In this document: positions 26,935 to 34,913 of the stretch, in pieces
How the letters are laid out: every line of letters begins with the position of its first letter
Position numbering within the stretch: position 1 is the stretch's first letter
Origin: Psychrobacillus antarcticus
Lineage (GTDB): Bacteria > Bacillota > Bacilli > Bacillales_A > Planococcaceae
Assembly: GCF_029533155.1 (NCBI RefSeq)
Contig: NZ_JAIZDB010000007.1
Span: 1 to 64,000 of the forward strand
Direction of reading: 5' to 3'
DNA length: 64,000 nt
Program-made: the position numbers and the translations under genes
Notes under the pieces: generated by a model
The model's database searches: none
What the model was told of the DNA's origin: nothing
The model's input: only the letters and a program-made list of their open reading frames with translations

Positions 26935-27255
26935 TTAATTATGAGCAATAATTACTAATTTACCTTCGTCTAGTTCTTTTTCAGCAGCCTCAGCCTCTTG
27001 TTTAGAAATACCAGCAGCTTCCATTTTGTTGCGAAGCTCGTCTCCACGAGAAGTAAACATGTTTTTAAATGATTGTAAAAATCCTTGTTCTTTCATACCG
27101 ACCTCAGAAGTGTCGAGCGCGTCATTGATATTGTTTGCTCTTTGTTTAAAATGGGCGAAAATATGAATATTGTCTCGAACGTATCCTTGTGTTTCAAGTT
27201 TTTCAATTTCTTGTTTTGCTTGAACTGCATTTTCTACTGTTAGTTTGACTGTCAT
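26935..27255 (-). CDS. general stress protein 17M-like (YflT domain)
   Basis: 106 aa, essentially a single YflT domain: VQAKQEIEKLETQGYVRDNI, FLQSFKNMFTSRGDELR and SKQEAEAAEKELDEGKLV. Cytosolic, with no membrane or signal segment. Ribosome site GGAGG before ATG 27255. Transcribed from a consensus SigB promoter (27322-27298), so it belongs to the general stress regulon. It is a short paralogue of the gene at 4823-5668. Confidence 0.88.
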   Translation of the reverse strand: MTVKLTVENAVQAKQEIEKLETQGYVRDNIHIFAHFKQRANNINDALDTSEVGMKEQGFLQSFKNMFTSRGDELRNKMEAAGISKQEAEAAEKELDEGKLVIIAHN

Positions 27256-27297
27256 AATAATTCCTCCATTTAATTAGTAATGTGTTCTAATTTATAT

Positions 27298-27322
27298 ATA
27301 CCCCGTTGGAGTGAATTTAAAC
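27298..27322 (-). promoter_or_regulatory. consensus SigB promoter
   Basis: Minus strand GTTTAA (27322-27317), 13-nt spacer, GGGTAT (27303-27298): an exact match to the SigB consensus, 43 nt upstream of the YflT-domain gene start. Confidence 0.85.
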
Positions 27323-27373
27323 AAAATAGGTTCGATTGAATCCAAATGTGTGAAAGAAGGGTGGCGTTTTGAT

Positions 27374-27424
27374 ATGCTTAAAAGAAAAAGAGAATGGATG
27401 TTTTCTAGATGGAAAATAAATTAG
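27374..27424 (+). CDS. possible 16-codon leader peptide
   Basis: MLKRKREWMFSRWKIN, then TAG; preceded by a good ribosome site GAAGGGTGG. It overlaps the start of the flavin reductase gene (27409), which itself has a poor ribosome site. It may couple or regulate its translation; it may also be chance. Confidence 0.3.
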   Translation: MLKRKREWMFSRWKIN

Positions 27425-27906
27425 ATCAAGTAGCCAGCTTTAAAGCGGCAATGGGAAATTATCCTACGGGAGTTACTGTCGTTACAGCTTTTAATAGTGA
27501 TGGTAAACCTATGGGAATGACTGTAAACTCATTCGCTTCTGTTTCTTTAGATCCATTGTTAATATTATGGTCTATCGATAAGAGAGTATACTCATACGAA
27601 GAGTTTTTAAAAGTAGATAAGTTCACGGTAAATATTTTAGCTGCAGACCAAGCGGATATGTGTAATTTATTCGCTAGTAAAGTAGAGGATCGATTTGCAC
27701 AGTGTGAATGGAACAAATCGGAGTTTGATTTACCTGTGCTGTCAAACTCGTTAGCAACATTAGAATGTAAAGTATTTAAAAAAGTAGAAGCAGGCGATCA
27801 TACGATTATGATTGGTGAAGTGCTCCACATACAAAATGCAGCAAAAGAGCCTTTACTGTATCACCGCAGAAATATCGGTGCGATACCGACAGAATTTTAT
27901 AAATGA
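27409..27906 (+). CDS. flavin reductase-like FMN-binding protein
   Basis: 165 aa, the split-barrel flavin reductase domain (HpaC/NTA-monooxygenase B type): AMGNYPTGVTVVTAFNSDGK, GMTVNSFASVSLDPLLILWS, FTVNILAADQ, DHTIMIGEVLHI. Such enzymes reduce FMN or FAD with NAD(P)H, often for a partner monooxygenase; no partner gene is nearby. Start ATG 27409 has only a weak ribosome site and overlaps a short upstream frame. Single gene ending at a clear terminator. Confidence 0.88.
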   Translation: MENKLDQVASFKAAMGNYPTGVTVVTAFNSDGKPMGMTVNSFASVSLDPLLILWSIDKRVYSYEEFLKVDKFTVNILAADQADMCNLFASKVEDRFAQCEWNKSEFDLPVLSNSLATLECKVFKKVEAGDHTIMIGEVLHIQNAAKEPLLYHRRNIGAIPTEFYK

Positions 27907-27916
27907 TTCATGCGTG

Positions 27917-27948
27917 AAAAGGATATCCCTCGATGGATGTCCTTTTTA
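27917..27948 (+). terminator. terminator of the flavin reductase gene
   Basis: AAAAGGATATCC pairs with GGATGTCCTTTT, followed by T. Confidence 0.85.
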
Positions 27949-27977
27949 TGTATTAATTTGTAAAAAAAATCCGTTCC

Positions 27978-28092
27978 GAAAGTAAATGGCAACTCAGAGC
28001 AAGTAAATAAGGGCGAAGAGCGAGTAAATAGACTTGGAAGGCAAGTAACTGATTTAGTAGCGCAAGTATATCCAGTAGGAAAGCAAGTAAAT
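27978..28092. repeat. 21-nt tandem degenerate array (array 1), six units
   Basis: Units start at 27978, 27999, 28020, 28041, 28062 and 28083, exactly 21 nt apart. Consensus GCAAGTAAAT followed by 11 variable bases. The frame on the minus strand is open across the array and reads a heptad of the form (Y/Q/H)LLA(F/L)xx; the plus strand has many stops. It lies between the flavin reductase terminator and the terminator of the converging membrane-protein gene. Confidence 0.85.
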
Positions 28093-28129
28093 AAAAAATC
28101 TCTTCCAATTTGTATCTACTTGGAAGAGA
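28093..28129 (-). terminator. terminator of the TVP38-like gene
   Basis: TCTCTTCCAA / TTGGAAGAGA stem with the T run on the minus strand (28098-28093). Confidence 0.8.
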
Positions 28130-28197
28130 CAAGTCTTAAATTTTACCTAATGTTCGTTCCCTGAATATCTTTATTCAAAAATAATCACTCTTACGGC

Positions 28198-28884
28198 TTA
28201 ATCTAACGATTCTACTTTTTTTATAGGTTTCTTTTTGTGCTTAACATATTTCATTAAATAATAAATAAGAATTGTCGCAAAAATAACGCCGAAAATGACA
28301 TATTCTTCTACATCAGATGATAATATTCCCGCTGGAATTAGTGCAAGAACAAAGAAATATAGGAAATTTCCAATTGCGGTAGCTATAGTGAAAGGTACGA
28401 CACGTATAGTGCTAAGACCAGACAAAATATTAATCAGACTAGTTGGGATAAAGGGGAAAAGTCTACCCTGAAGAACATATGCAAAACCATTTGCATCTAC
28501 CTTTTCAATTAAACCTTTATTGAACTTTTCGATAATAATTTCCTGGAAAACATAGCGCACGCCATATAGCACAATAATAGAAGCAATAACACTCGTAAAC
28601 CAACTCCATAAAAAGCCGTTTATAAATCCAAATAAGGTGATATTAATCGTAATAACTATAATAAGTGGAAATATAGTAAATGAATTTTGAATGAGCATAA
28701 CTAAGGCCATAAAAAATAGCGCATAGCCAATATTTCTCTCTAAAAAGAGTTGGACCTCATCTATATCCCCAGACAGTAAGGGCATAACAATATCTTTGTT
28801 TAATAAGACGAAACCTAAAATTAACAGCAAGCTGCTCCATATAATCCATTGCCTTTTCGTAAGATGTTGAATTATCTTCTTCAT
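28198..28884 (-). CDS. TVP38/TMEM64 (VTT domain) membrane protein
   Basis: 228 aa, about six hydrophobic segments; VTT-domain sequence in the middle (FGFINGFLWSWFTSVIASII, GRLFPFIPTSLINILSGLS). Related to DedA proteins, which may move or scramble lipids; the function of this one is not known. Lysine-rich C-terminus inside the cell. Monocistronic; the ribosome site AGGTGACACC is moderate. Confidence 0.85.
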   Translation of the reverse strand: MKKIIQHLTKRQWIIWSSLLLILGFVLLNKDIVMPLLSGDIDEVQLFLERNIGYALFFMALVMLIQNSFTIFPLIIVITINITLFGFINGFLWSWFTSVIASIIVLYGVRYVFQEIIIEKFNKGLIEKVDANGFAYVLQGRLFPFIPTSLINILSGLSTIRVVPFTIATAIGNFLYFFVLALIPAGILSSDVEEYVIFGVIFATILIYYLMKYVKHKKKPIKKVESLD

Positions 28885-29020
28885 ATGTTGGTGTCACCTG
28901 GACCTTCTTATTTTTATTATCCAATCGTACCATGGTTTGAGGTTACTAAAAAACTCTTAAGGCTTCAATTTATAAAGATATTCAATTGAATGATGTGAAG
29001 ACCCAAAAAGTTGCATTCTA

Positions 29021-30223
29021 TTAGACGAATTTCCTGTTTGACTTTTTAGATGAAAGTAAAGTTAATCCGAGCGCTACACAGAACATTAGAATAGAACCAT
29101 CAATGACTACCTCTTTGATAGAAAACCATTGAGAAGCAATTCCCATAAAAAGAATAACTATTATTTGTACACAACTCGATAGCATCTCATAAAGGCTTGA
29201 TATTCTCCCCATCATATCGGCAGGGATATTGGATTGAATGTATGTCATAAAACCAGTATTTGAAATGGATAGAAAAAATGAAAGAACAAAAAATCCTATA
29301 CTAGCTAACAAATAAGCTGTAGAAAAACTGTAAATAACATAACCAACAGAGACAAAAATTGTCCCGAGACTCATTAACTGTTTAGCTGGAGCGAATCTTA
29401 CTAATATATTTGTGCAGATGGCACCCAATAGAAATCCAATTCCTGCAAGAGTGACAAGAGATCCATAGGCGGTATTGGATAGATTAAGGACCTTCTTGGC
29501 AAAGGTCACTTCCATGGAATCTAATGCGGCAGTTAATAGCATTATCATTTGGAACATCATATATAAGATGAAAAAAGGAATAACTTTTTTACTAAAATGT
29601 ACAACTATACTCCAATCATTTCGGATGTTCAACCAAGTTATTCTTGAATTCTCAAAAGTGGATTGAGACATTTTCCTAGGTAGTAGAAGTGTAAGAGCAG
29701 CGCATACTAGAAAAATAACGACGTTTACAAATAGTACTTCCTTAAGAGACCCAATCATAAATAAAACACCTGCAATTAATGGGCCAGTTACAAATGCACC
29801 CGAATGGACAAAGCTAAGAATTGCGTTAAATCGATTTCTTATATTTACAGGTAGCAAAAGTGTCATATACGTAAAGGATGCTGGCTCAAATATTGCCCCA
29901 GCCATTTGGATGAAAAACACTAGTATATAAATGAACGTAATGGAATCAGAAAAAGGGATGAAGAAGATTAGTATTGCTCTAATTATGTCTAAATAGACCA
30001 TAATATGCTTAGTAGAGGCTCGATCAATGATACTACCAGCCCAAGGTCCAACTAATAATTGGGTGATAGGTTTGATAATATATAATAATGCAACTGCTAG
30101 AGCAGATTCTGTTATTTCTAATATCATTAAGTTGATCGCTAATAAGTATATCCATCCTCCGATATTGGCAATTCCAACGGAGCACAAAAATAAAATAGGA
30201 AACTTCCATTTGAATGAATTCAT
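29021..30223 (-). CDS. MFS transporter controlled by a T-box leader
   Basis: 400 aa, about 12 membrane segments. MFS signature between TM2 and TM3 (GSIIDRASTKHIMVYLDIIR); sequence style of the MFS_3/EntS-like group, which are exporters. Start ATG 30223 with CGGGGGTT upstream. A T-box leader ends 30 nt before it, so expression responds to an uncharged tRNA; the cargo is therefore likely an amino acid, a peptide or an antimetabolite. A T-box on an MFS_3-type carrier is unusual. Confidence 0.88.
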   Translation of the reverse strand: MNSFKWKFPILFLCSVGIANIGGWIYLLAINLMILEITESALAVALLYIIKPITQLLVGPWAGSIIDRASTKHIMVYLDIIRAILIFFIPFSDSITFIYILVFFIQMAGAIFEPASFTYMTLLLPVNIRNRFNAILSFVHSGAFVTGPLIAGVLFMIGSLKEVLFVNVVIFLVCAALTLLLPRKMSQSTFENSRITWLNIRNDWSIVVHFSKKVIPFFILYMMFQMIMLLTAALDSMEVTFAKKVLNLSNTAYGSLVTLAGIGFLLGAICTNILVRFAPAKQLMSLGTIFVSVGYVIYSFSTAYLLASIGFFVLSFFLSISNTGFMTYIQSNIPADMMGRISSLYEMLSSCVQIIVILFMGIASQWFSIKEVVIDGSILMFCVALGLTLLSSKKSNRKFV

Positions 30224-30251
30224 ACGATAACCCCCGACATATTAATTTGGC

Positions 30252-30540
30252 CAATAAAAAAATCCCACCCCCAAGACTGTTGTCTTAGGGACGAGAAAAA
30301 TATGTCGTGGTGCCACCCTAGTTTGCCCTAACGTCACCATTAGTGGCCTTTTCAAGTACGGCATGTAAACATGCTTATACCCTAGCTCTATAACAGGAGC
30401 GACTGTCACATAATACCTTGTTCTGTACAAGTCCTATGTGAAGCTCAGAGGCTTGTTTCAGTAACTTCAATCCTACCCATTTGCAGCTAATAGGGCTCTC
30501 TGTTAAGAAATCGATTACTTACTCTTCTCTTCATTGCATT
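30252..30540 (-). promoter_or_regulatory. T-box riboswitch leader
   Basis: Minus-strand leader with the T-box core AGGGTGGCACCACG (complement of 30306-30320), stem I material with CAGAGAGCC and AGCTGCAAATGGG (GNTGNRA-type loop) at about 30505-30475, and a terminator (GTCCC...CTTGGGGGTGGGA then T run, 30254-30293). It senses the charging state of a specific tRNA. I could not fix the specifier codon by eye. Confidence 0.88.
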
Positions 30541-30638
30541 TAATTTTTACTATCATATCATAATTTTCCATTAAGTATTGAAAAATAGTATAAGTAAATG
30601 GGAAACACACAGACTTTAAATGAAAAGGAGTGTTAACG

Positions 30639-31895
30639 ATGAAATCTCTTACAGAAGCTATTAAAAAGTTTGCACTGCCATTTAATACTCCAGATGATTT
30701 AACTCCTCTTTTAAACGCGATTGGGGATGCGAAGATTGTTTTGCTAGGAGAAGCTAGTCATGGGACATCAGAATTTTATAAAGTTCGAGCTGAGTTATCT
30801 AAACGTATAATTCAAGAAAAGGGATTTACTTTAATTGCGGTAGAAGGGGATTGGCCATCCACTCAGCGAGTAAATAGATTTATAAAAGGATACGATCCAG
30901 AGGTTAACAAACATAAGGTATTAAATGCGTTCGAACGCTGGCCGACATGGATGTGGGCTAATGAAGAGATTTCCGAATTGGTTGAGTGGTTAGAAAAACA
31001 TAATAAGCAATTAGAAGATAACAGGAAAATAGGATTTTATGGAGTCGATGTGTATAGTTTATGGGAATCTCTTGATGAGGTCGTAAGCTATTTGCGTAAA
31101 ACGAATCCGGAAGGAACTGATATGGCATTTGCGAAAAAAGCAATTTCCTGTTTTGAGCCTTTTAATCGTCATCCCGAAACGTATGCTTTTTCTGCCATTC
31201 ACATTTCAGATGCTTGTGTAGAGGAAGTGGCGAAGTTAGTTTCTTCCATTCGTATAAATGTAAAGCAGTATGAAAATAATCAGGAAGCAGATTTAAATTT
31301 AAAGATAAATTCTTTGGTTGCTCAAAATGCGGAGGAATACTACCGAGCGATGGTTCGGAGTGATGAACTTTCATGGAATGTTCGTGATGAACATATGGTC
31401 GAAGTGATTAATGAAATAATGGATTATCATGGTAAAGATGCGAAAATAATAGTTTGGGCACATAATACCCATATTGGAGATGCATCTGCGACGGATATGA
31501 AAGAAGAAGGTCTGACAAATGTGGGGGAAATTCTTCGTCTACAGAACAAGGCAGAAAATGTGTTTTCGGTCGGATTTGGTACACATAAAGGGGTGGTTAT
31601 TGCGGCTGATGAGTGGGGAACAATTCCTAAAAAGATGACAGTGCCACCTGCAAGAAAAGACTCCTGGGAAGAAATGTTACATCGTGTGGAAGCCTCTGAT
31701 AAGATTTTGCTTTTTGACGATGAGAATCGAATATTCTTTAATGATTGGGTGGGGCATCGGGCTATTGGTGTCGTGTATAATCCAGACTTCGAAGCTTATG
31801 GAAATTATGTGCCTTCTAAAATCGGGAGCAGATATGATGCCTTTATTTATATAGATGAAACAACTGTATTATCGCCAATTCAAGTAAATGAATAA
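30639..31895 (+). CDS. erythromycin esterase-like protein
   Basis: 418 aa from ATG 30639 (AAAGGAG 8 nt upstream; the in-frame GTG at 30630 overlaps it). Erythromycin-esterase superfamily: LLGEASHGTSEFY with E38 and H41 (catalytic His of the family), VEGDWP, IGFYGVDVYSLWESL, WAHNTHIGDA. Some members open macrolide rings, but most chromosomal Bacillales homologues have no shown resistance role; I would not call this a resistance gene. Cytosolic, monocistronic. Confidence 0.85.
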   Translation: MKSLTEAIKKFALPFNTPDDLTPLLNAIGDAKIVLLGEASHGTSEFYKVRAELSKRIIQEKGFTLIAVEGDWPSTQRVNRFIKGYDPEVNKHKVLNAFERWPTWMWANEEISELVEWLEKHNKQLEDNRKIGFYGVDVYSLWESLDEVVSYLRKTNPEGTDMAFAKKAISCFEPFNRHPETYAFSAIHISDACVEEVAKLVSSIRINVKQYENNQEADLNLKINSLVAQNAEEYYRAMVRSDELSWNVRDEHMVEVINEIMDYHGKDAKIIVWAHNTHIGDASATDMKEEGLTNVGEILRLQNKAENVFSVGFGTHKGVVIAADEWGTIPKKMTVPPARKDSWEEMLHRVEASDKILLFDDENRIFFNDWVGHRAIGVVYNPDFEAYGNYVPSKIGSRYDAFIYIDETTVLSPIQVNE

Positions 31896-31899
31896 GGAT

Positions 31900-31942
31900 T
31901 AAGGGCAGATGGAGAAGGTGTGCATTTCTCCATCTGTCCTTG
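31900..31942. terminator. terminator between convergent genes
   Basis: AAGGGCAGATGGAGAA pairs with TTCTCCATCTGTCCTT, then GTTAT; it abuts the stop codon of the converging DUF1129-like gene. Confidence 0.75.
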
Positions 31943-32611
31943 TTATCGCAATCTGAACTTTTTCATTAGCCAAGATATCAGTAATAATATAGCACCTAAA
32001 CCAAAAGAAATTTGCCATGGTAATGTAAAGGTTGGACCGATTTCCTTTGCCAAAAAACTAAAAATCGCAATAACTGAAAATCCGCCAGCTCCATATAAAC
32101 CAGCCTTAATCATCGCCTTTTTATCAGAAGCCTTTTCATCAAAAGAACTTTGACTTATTAAACCAAATATTCCTCTAACACCTAAAGCAGTCATTACCAT
32201 TATTAATAGGATGAGAAGTAGGGAAGAAATGATAGATACTTCTTCGGAAGCTTTACTACCTATTATTGGAATAATTATGCTTCTCATTATTAAAAACCAA
32301 CCAAATAAGTTTATAACGATTTCACTTACGAATAGGAAACTCTCGCGTTTATTTTCACGTGGTAAATGACTAATAATCTCATCTGCATAACCCGTAGGAT
32401 CATTGCCAAAGATTTCTCGCGCTGTTTTACCATCCTGTTGACCTTCCGAAAGATGATCTAACATTTCCATCAAAACTTCTTCTGATTGCTGCTCTGATAA
32501 GGTTAGCTTAGTTCGAATATAAAGTAATAAATTCGTGTAATATTTCTCGTTTTCCTCCGTCAGTAACGCTCTTTTTTGATTGTTTTGTTTGATTAACTCA
32601 CTCGCTTTCAA
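31943..32611 (-). CDS. DUF1129-like membrane protein, PadR partner
   Basis: 222 aa from TTG 32611, the start best spaced from AAAGGAG (9 nt); the ATG at 32620 directly abuts that site. N-terminal ~90 residues are a soluble helical domain (LRLTLSEQQSEEVLMEMLDH-like and DPTGYADEIISHLP), followed by four membrane segments and a basic tail. Such PadR-linked integral membrane proteins are common in Bacilli; function unknown. It overlaps the end of padR by 14 nt, so the pair is co-translated. Confidence 0.75.
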   Translation of the reverse strand: MKASELIKQNNQKRALLTEENEKYYTNLLLYIRTKLTLSEQQSEEVLMEMLDHLSEGQQDGKTAREIFGNDPTGYADEIISHLPRENKRESFLFVSEIVINLFGWFLIMRSIIIPIIGSKASEEVSIISSLLLILLIMVMTALGVRGIFGLISQSSFDEKASDKKAMIKAGLYGAGGFSVIAIFSFLAKEIGPTFTLPWQISFGLGAILLLISWLMKKFRLR

Positions 32612-32942
32612 CCGTTTCATCTCCTTTCGATAATAAAGCATTAATAGGTACCGCTAACTGATTCCACTCTACCGAAATTATTTCAAGAGCTTCTTTTCCA
32701 GCAGAAGTTAATGAATAATACTTGCGGTTAGGTCCAGATTCGGAAGGTCTCATTTCACCGATAATAAGTTTATTTTTTTGAAGTCTCAATAAAACAGGAT
32801 AAATGGTGCCTTCACTCACATCCTCTAAACCGACTTTTTGAAGCTTTTTAGACAATTCATAACCGTATACTGCTTCTTTTTTGATAACGGCGAGGACGCA
32901 GCCATCAAGAATTCCTTTAAGTAGTTGACTTCTAATGGACAT
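32598..32942 (-). CDS. PadR-family transcriptional regulator
   Basis: 114 aa from ATG 32942 (GGGAGAAGAAAC upstream). PadR winged helix: GILDGCVLAVIKKEAVYGYE, EGTIYPVLLRLQKNKLI, GPNRKYYSLTSAGKEAL; short form with only a brief C-terminal helix. It likely represses its own operon through the two dyads just upstream (32960-33017), being released by a membrane-active or hydrophobic inducer, as known for some family members. Confidence 0.92.
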   Translation of the reverse strand: MSIRSQLLKGILDGCVLAVIKKEAVYGYELSKKLQKVGLEDVSEGTIYPVLLRLQKNKLIIGEMRPSESGPNRKYYSLTSAGKEALEIISVEWNQLAVPINALLSKGDETVESE

Positions 32943-32959
32943 GTTTCTTCTCCCTTTCA

Positions 32960-33017
32960 CTATCTTGTAAAACAAAGTAGTGACCTAAAAAAAATGCTAC
33001 CTTGCTTTACAAAGTAG
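32960..33017. promoter_or_regulatory. tandem PadR operators
   Basis: Two 21-bp dyads of identical design, CTA(T/C)CTTG-N5-CAAAGTAG, at 32960-32980 and 32997-33017, centres 37 bp apart, starting 18 nt upstream of the padR start codon. Confidence 0.7.
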
Positions 33018-33159
33018 TTAAAGCTAGTATATAGATAAATCTAAAAAATGTCTACTAGGTATATGGTCCAATTTCTTGTGGAAATAAAAAAATTCCTTAT
33101 TATCTGACAACTACGTGTTAAACTAACATTAACTTAAAAGACGAATTAGGAGGAGTATA

Positions 33160-34641
33160 GTGGGGATTTGGAGAAAACTATTAGTTTCTGTCGTATCAAT
33201 CGTGATGATTAGTAGTTCTGTATTTATTTCTACAAGTGAGCATAATACTGTTGAGGCAGCTTCTTCTTACAGCAGCCTAAAAACTAGCATCAATACTATA
33301 ATGGCGGATAGCCGAATGAAAAGTGCTTCTACAAGTGTCACGGTGAGGAAGGCTTCTACCGGAGAAATTGTGTATGAACATTATGCAGACAAGGCGGTTA
33401 CTCCTGCCTCTACGATGAAATTATTAACTGGAGCAGCTGCATTAGAAACGCTTGGTGAAAATCATCGTTTCTCTACAACGGTCTTATCAGAAGGTAAAGT
33501 GGAAAAAGGGACTTTAAAAGGAAATCTCTATCTAAAAGGACAGGGAGATCCAACATTACTAAAACAACATTTGGATAGTTTTGCAACATCATTGGCAAAA
33601 CAAGGTATCAAAAATATTAGTGGAAATTTAGTTGGGGATGATACTTGGTATGACAAAGTTCGACTTTCTGCTGGGATTTTAGCAGAGGACGAGCCATATT
33701 ACTATGCTGCACCAATCTCGGCATTAACACTTTCACCAAACGGAGATTATGATGCTGGTTCGGTCATTGTGACGGCAACACCAAGTAATAACGGAAGAAA
33801 AACAAATGTTACTTTGACACCTGCTACAAGTGTTTTACAAGTAATCAATAACTCCAAAACAGTACCTAAAGGATCTAAAAATACATTAAAAATAACTCGT
33901 AAAGTAGGTACTAATAAAGTAATCATTAGTGGCAATTCTCCATTCGGAACTTCCGGTATAAAAGAATGGATTTCTGTTACGGATCCAACTGCTTATGCGC
34001 TAGATATATTTAAAAAGTCATTAGCTGAAAAAGGTATAACATTTGCTACAGGCTCTAAGATAGTGCAAGCGAAGACACCAGAAAATGCAAAAGCTCTTAC
34101 GTCTAGAAAATCAATGAATTTAAAGGATTTAATGATCCCCTTTATGAAACTAAGCAATAACACTCATGCAGAAGTTTTAGCGAAGGAAATGGGGAAAGTA
34201 GTACATGATGAAGGAAGCTGGAATGCAGGACTTCTTGTCATGCAGGAATACGCATTGTCGATTGGACTAGATGTTTCCAAATGGACATTTGAGGATGCCT
34301 CTGGAATGTCATATTCGAACAAAACAACTTCTAGTCAACTTTCGCAACTTTTATATTTAGTACGTTCAGAACCATGGTACCCGACATATAGTAAGAGTTT
34401 ACCTGTGGCGGGTTCACCTGACCGGCTTGTTGGAGGTACTCTAAAAAATAGATTGAAAACAGCTCCGGCTAAAGGTAATGTAACTGCGAAAACTGGCAGT
34501 CTAGAAAATATTAAATCTCTAGCAGGATATGCAAAAACTAAAAGTGGAGAAACACTTATATTTACTGTGTTAACAGAAAAAAATAAATCGAGTACAATTC
34601 CAGTAATTGATAGAATTGCAACAACTATTGCAAATCATTAA
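33160..34641 (+). CDS. D-alanyl-D-alanine carboxypeptidase/endopeptidase (PBP4 family)
   Basis: 493 aa from GTG 33160 (AGGAGG ribosome site). Signal peptide about 1-34 (cleavage near VEA). Peptidase S13 with S84-T-M-K87 (TPASTMKLL), SNN (MKLSNNTHAEVL) and KTG (VTAKTGSLENI). The large insert between the SxxK and SxN boxes is typical of class C PBPs. It trims D-Ala from peptidoglycan or cuts cross-links, outside the membrane. Similar to DacC of B. subtilis. Monocistronic. Confidence 0.92.
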   Translation: MGIWRKLLVSVVSIVMISSSVFISTSEHNTVEAASSYSSLKTSINTIMADSRMKSASTSVTVRKASTGEIVYEHYADKAVTPASTMKLLTGAAALETLGENHRFSTTVLSEGKVEKGTLKGNLYLKGQGDPTLLKQHLDSFATSLAKQGIKNISGNLVGDDTWYDKVRLSAGILAEDEPYYYAAPISALTLSPNGDYDAGSVIVTATPSNNGRKTNVTLTPATSVLQVINNSKTVPKGSKNTLKITRKVGTNKVIISGNSPFGTSGIKEWISVTDPTAYALDIFKKSLAEKGITFATGSKIVQAKTPENAKALTSRKSMNLKDLMIPFMKLSNNTHAEVLAKEMGKVVHDEGSWNAGLLVMQEYALSIGLDVSKWTFEDASGMSYSNKTTSSQLSQLLYLVRSEPWYPTYSKSLPVAGSPDRLVGGTLKNRLKTAPAKGNVTAKTGSLENIKSLAGYAKTKSGETLIFTVLTEKNKSSTIPVIDRIATTIANH

Positions 34642-34644
34642 TAG

Positions 34645-34686
34645 AAAAGCGTCGCCTTTGCTACAAAGCATTGGTGGCGCTTTTCT
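34645..34686 (+). terminator. terminator of the carboxypeptidase gene
   Basis: AAAAGCGTCGCC...GGTGGCGCTTTT hairpin with an inner TGC/GCA pairing. Confidence 0.8.
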
Positions 34687-34781
34687 TAAAAGATTAGAAA
34701 GTATAAATTGTACCGTGTAAACTGTGTTTTTGGGTGAAAGAATGAATTAATAATACTAATGATTTGCGTTTCAGGTGGGGT

Positions 34782-34844
34782 ACAAAGGCTAAGAGCGCCA
34801 CCTCGTGTGGCAACGCCTTTGTGACCAACATCCTGTTGGCCTCC
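34782..34844 (+). repeat. 63-nt covarying structured element X
   Basis: Order: stem A (ACAAAGGC/GCCTTTGT, 8 bp), linker TAAGAGC, stem B (GCCAC/GTGGC) with loop CTCGT, linker AAC, closing arm of A, GA, stem C (CCAAC/GTTGG) with loop ATCCT, then CCTCC. The element at 42696-42758 has the same length, linkers and loops but different, still perfect stems. It could be a REP-like mobile DNA hairpin or an RNA motif. Confidence 0.75.
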
Positions 34845-34847
34845 AGG

Positions 34848-34913
34848 GGGTGAGTGATGAGGTATCACCGTCGCTAGCGCGTCGCTGTGATATCTCATCA
34901 GTCTCACTCATCC
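34848..34913. repeat. long hairpin next to element X
   Basis: GGGTGAGTGATGAG and TATCAC at the left pair with GTGATA, CTCATC and CTCACTCATCCC at the right (one or two bulges), with a loop containing GCTAGC. It begins 3 nt after element X and may be part of it. No T run follows. Confidence 0.6.

Noticed and set aside
27978-28092. CRISPR array
   Set aside because: Units are 21 nt with only a ~10-nt semi-conserved core and no separate spacers of ~30 nt; no cas genes in the window.
30630-31895. Calling the erythromycin esterase-like gene a macrolide resistance gene
   Set aside because: Only the superfamily motifs are seen; most chromosomal homologues in Bacillales are not shown to confer resistance.
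34686-34907. 73-codon minus-strand frame over element X
   Set aside because: Produced by the structured repeat; no start signal.
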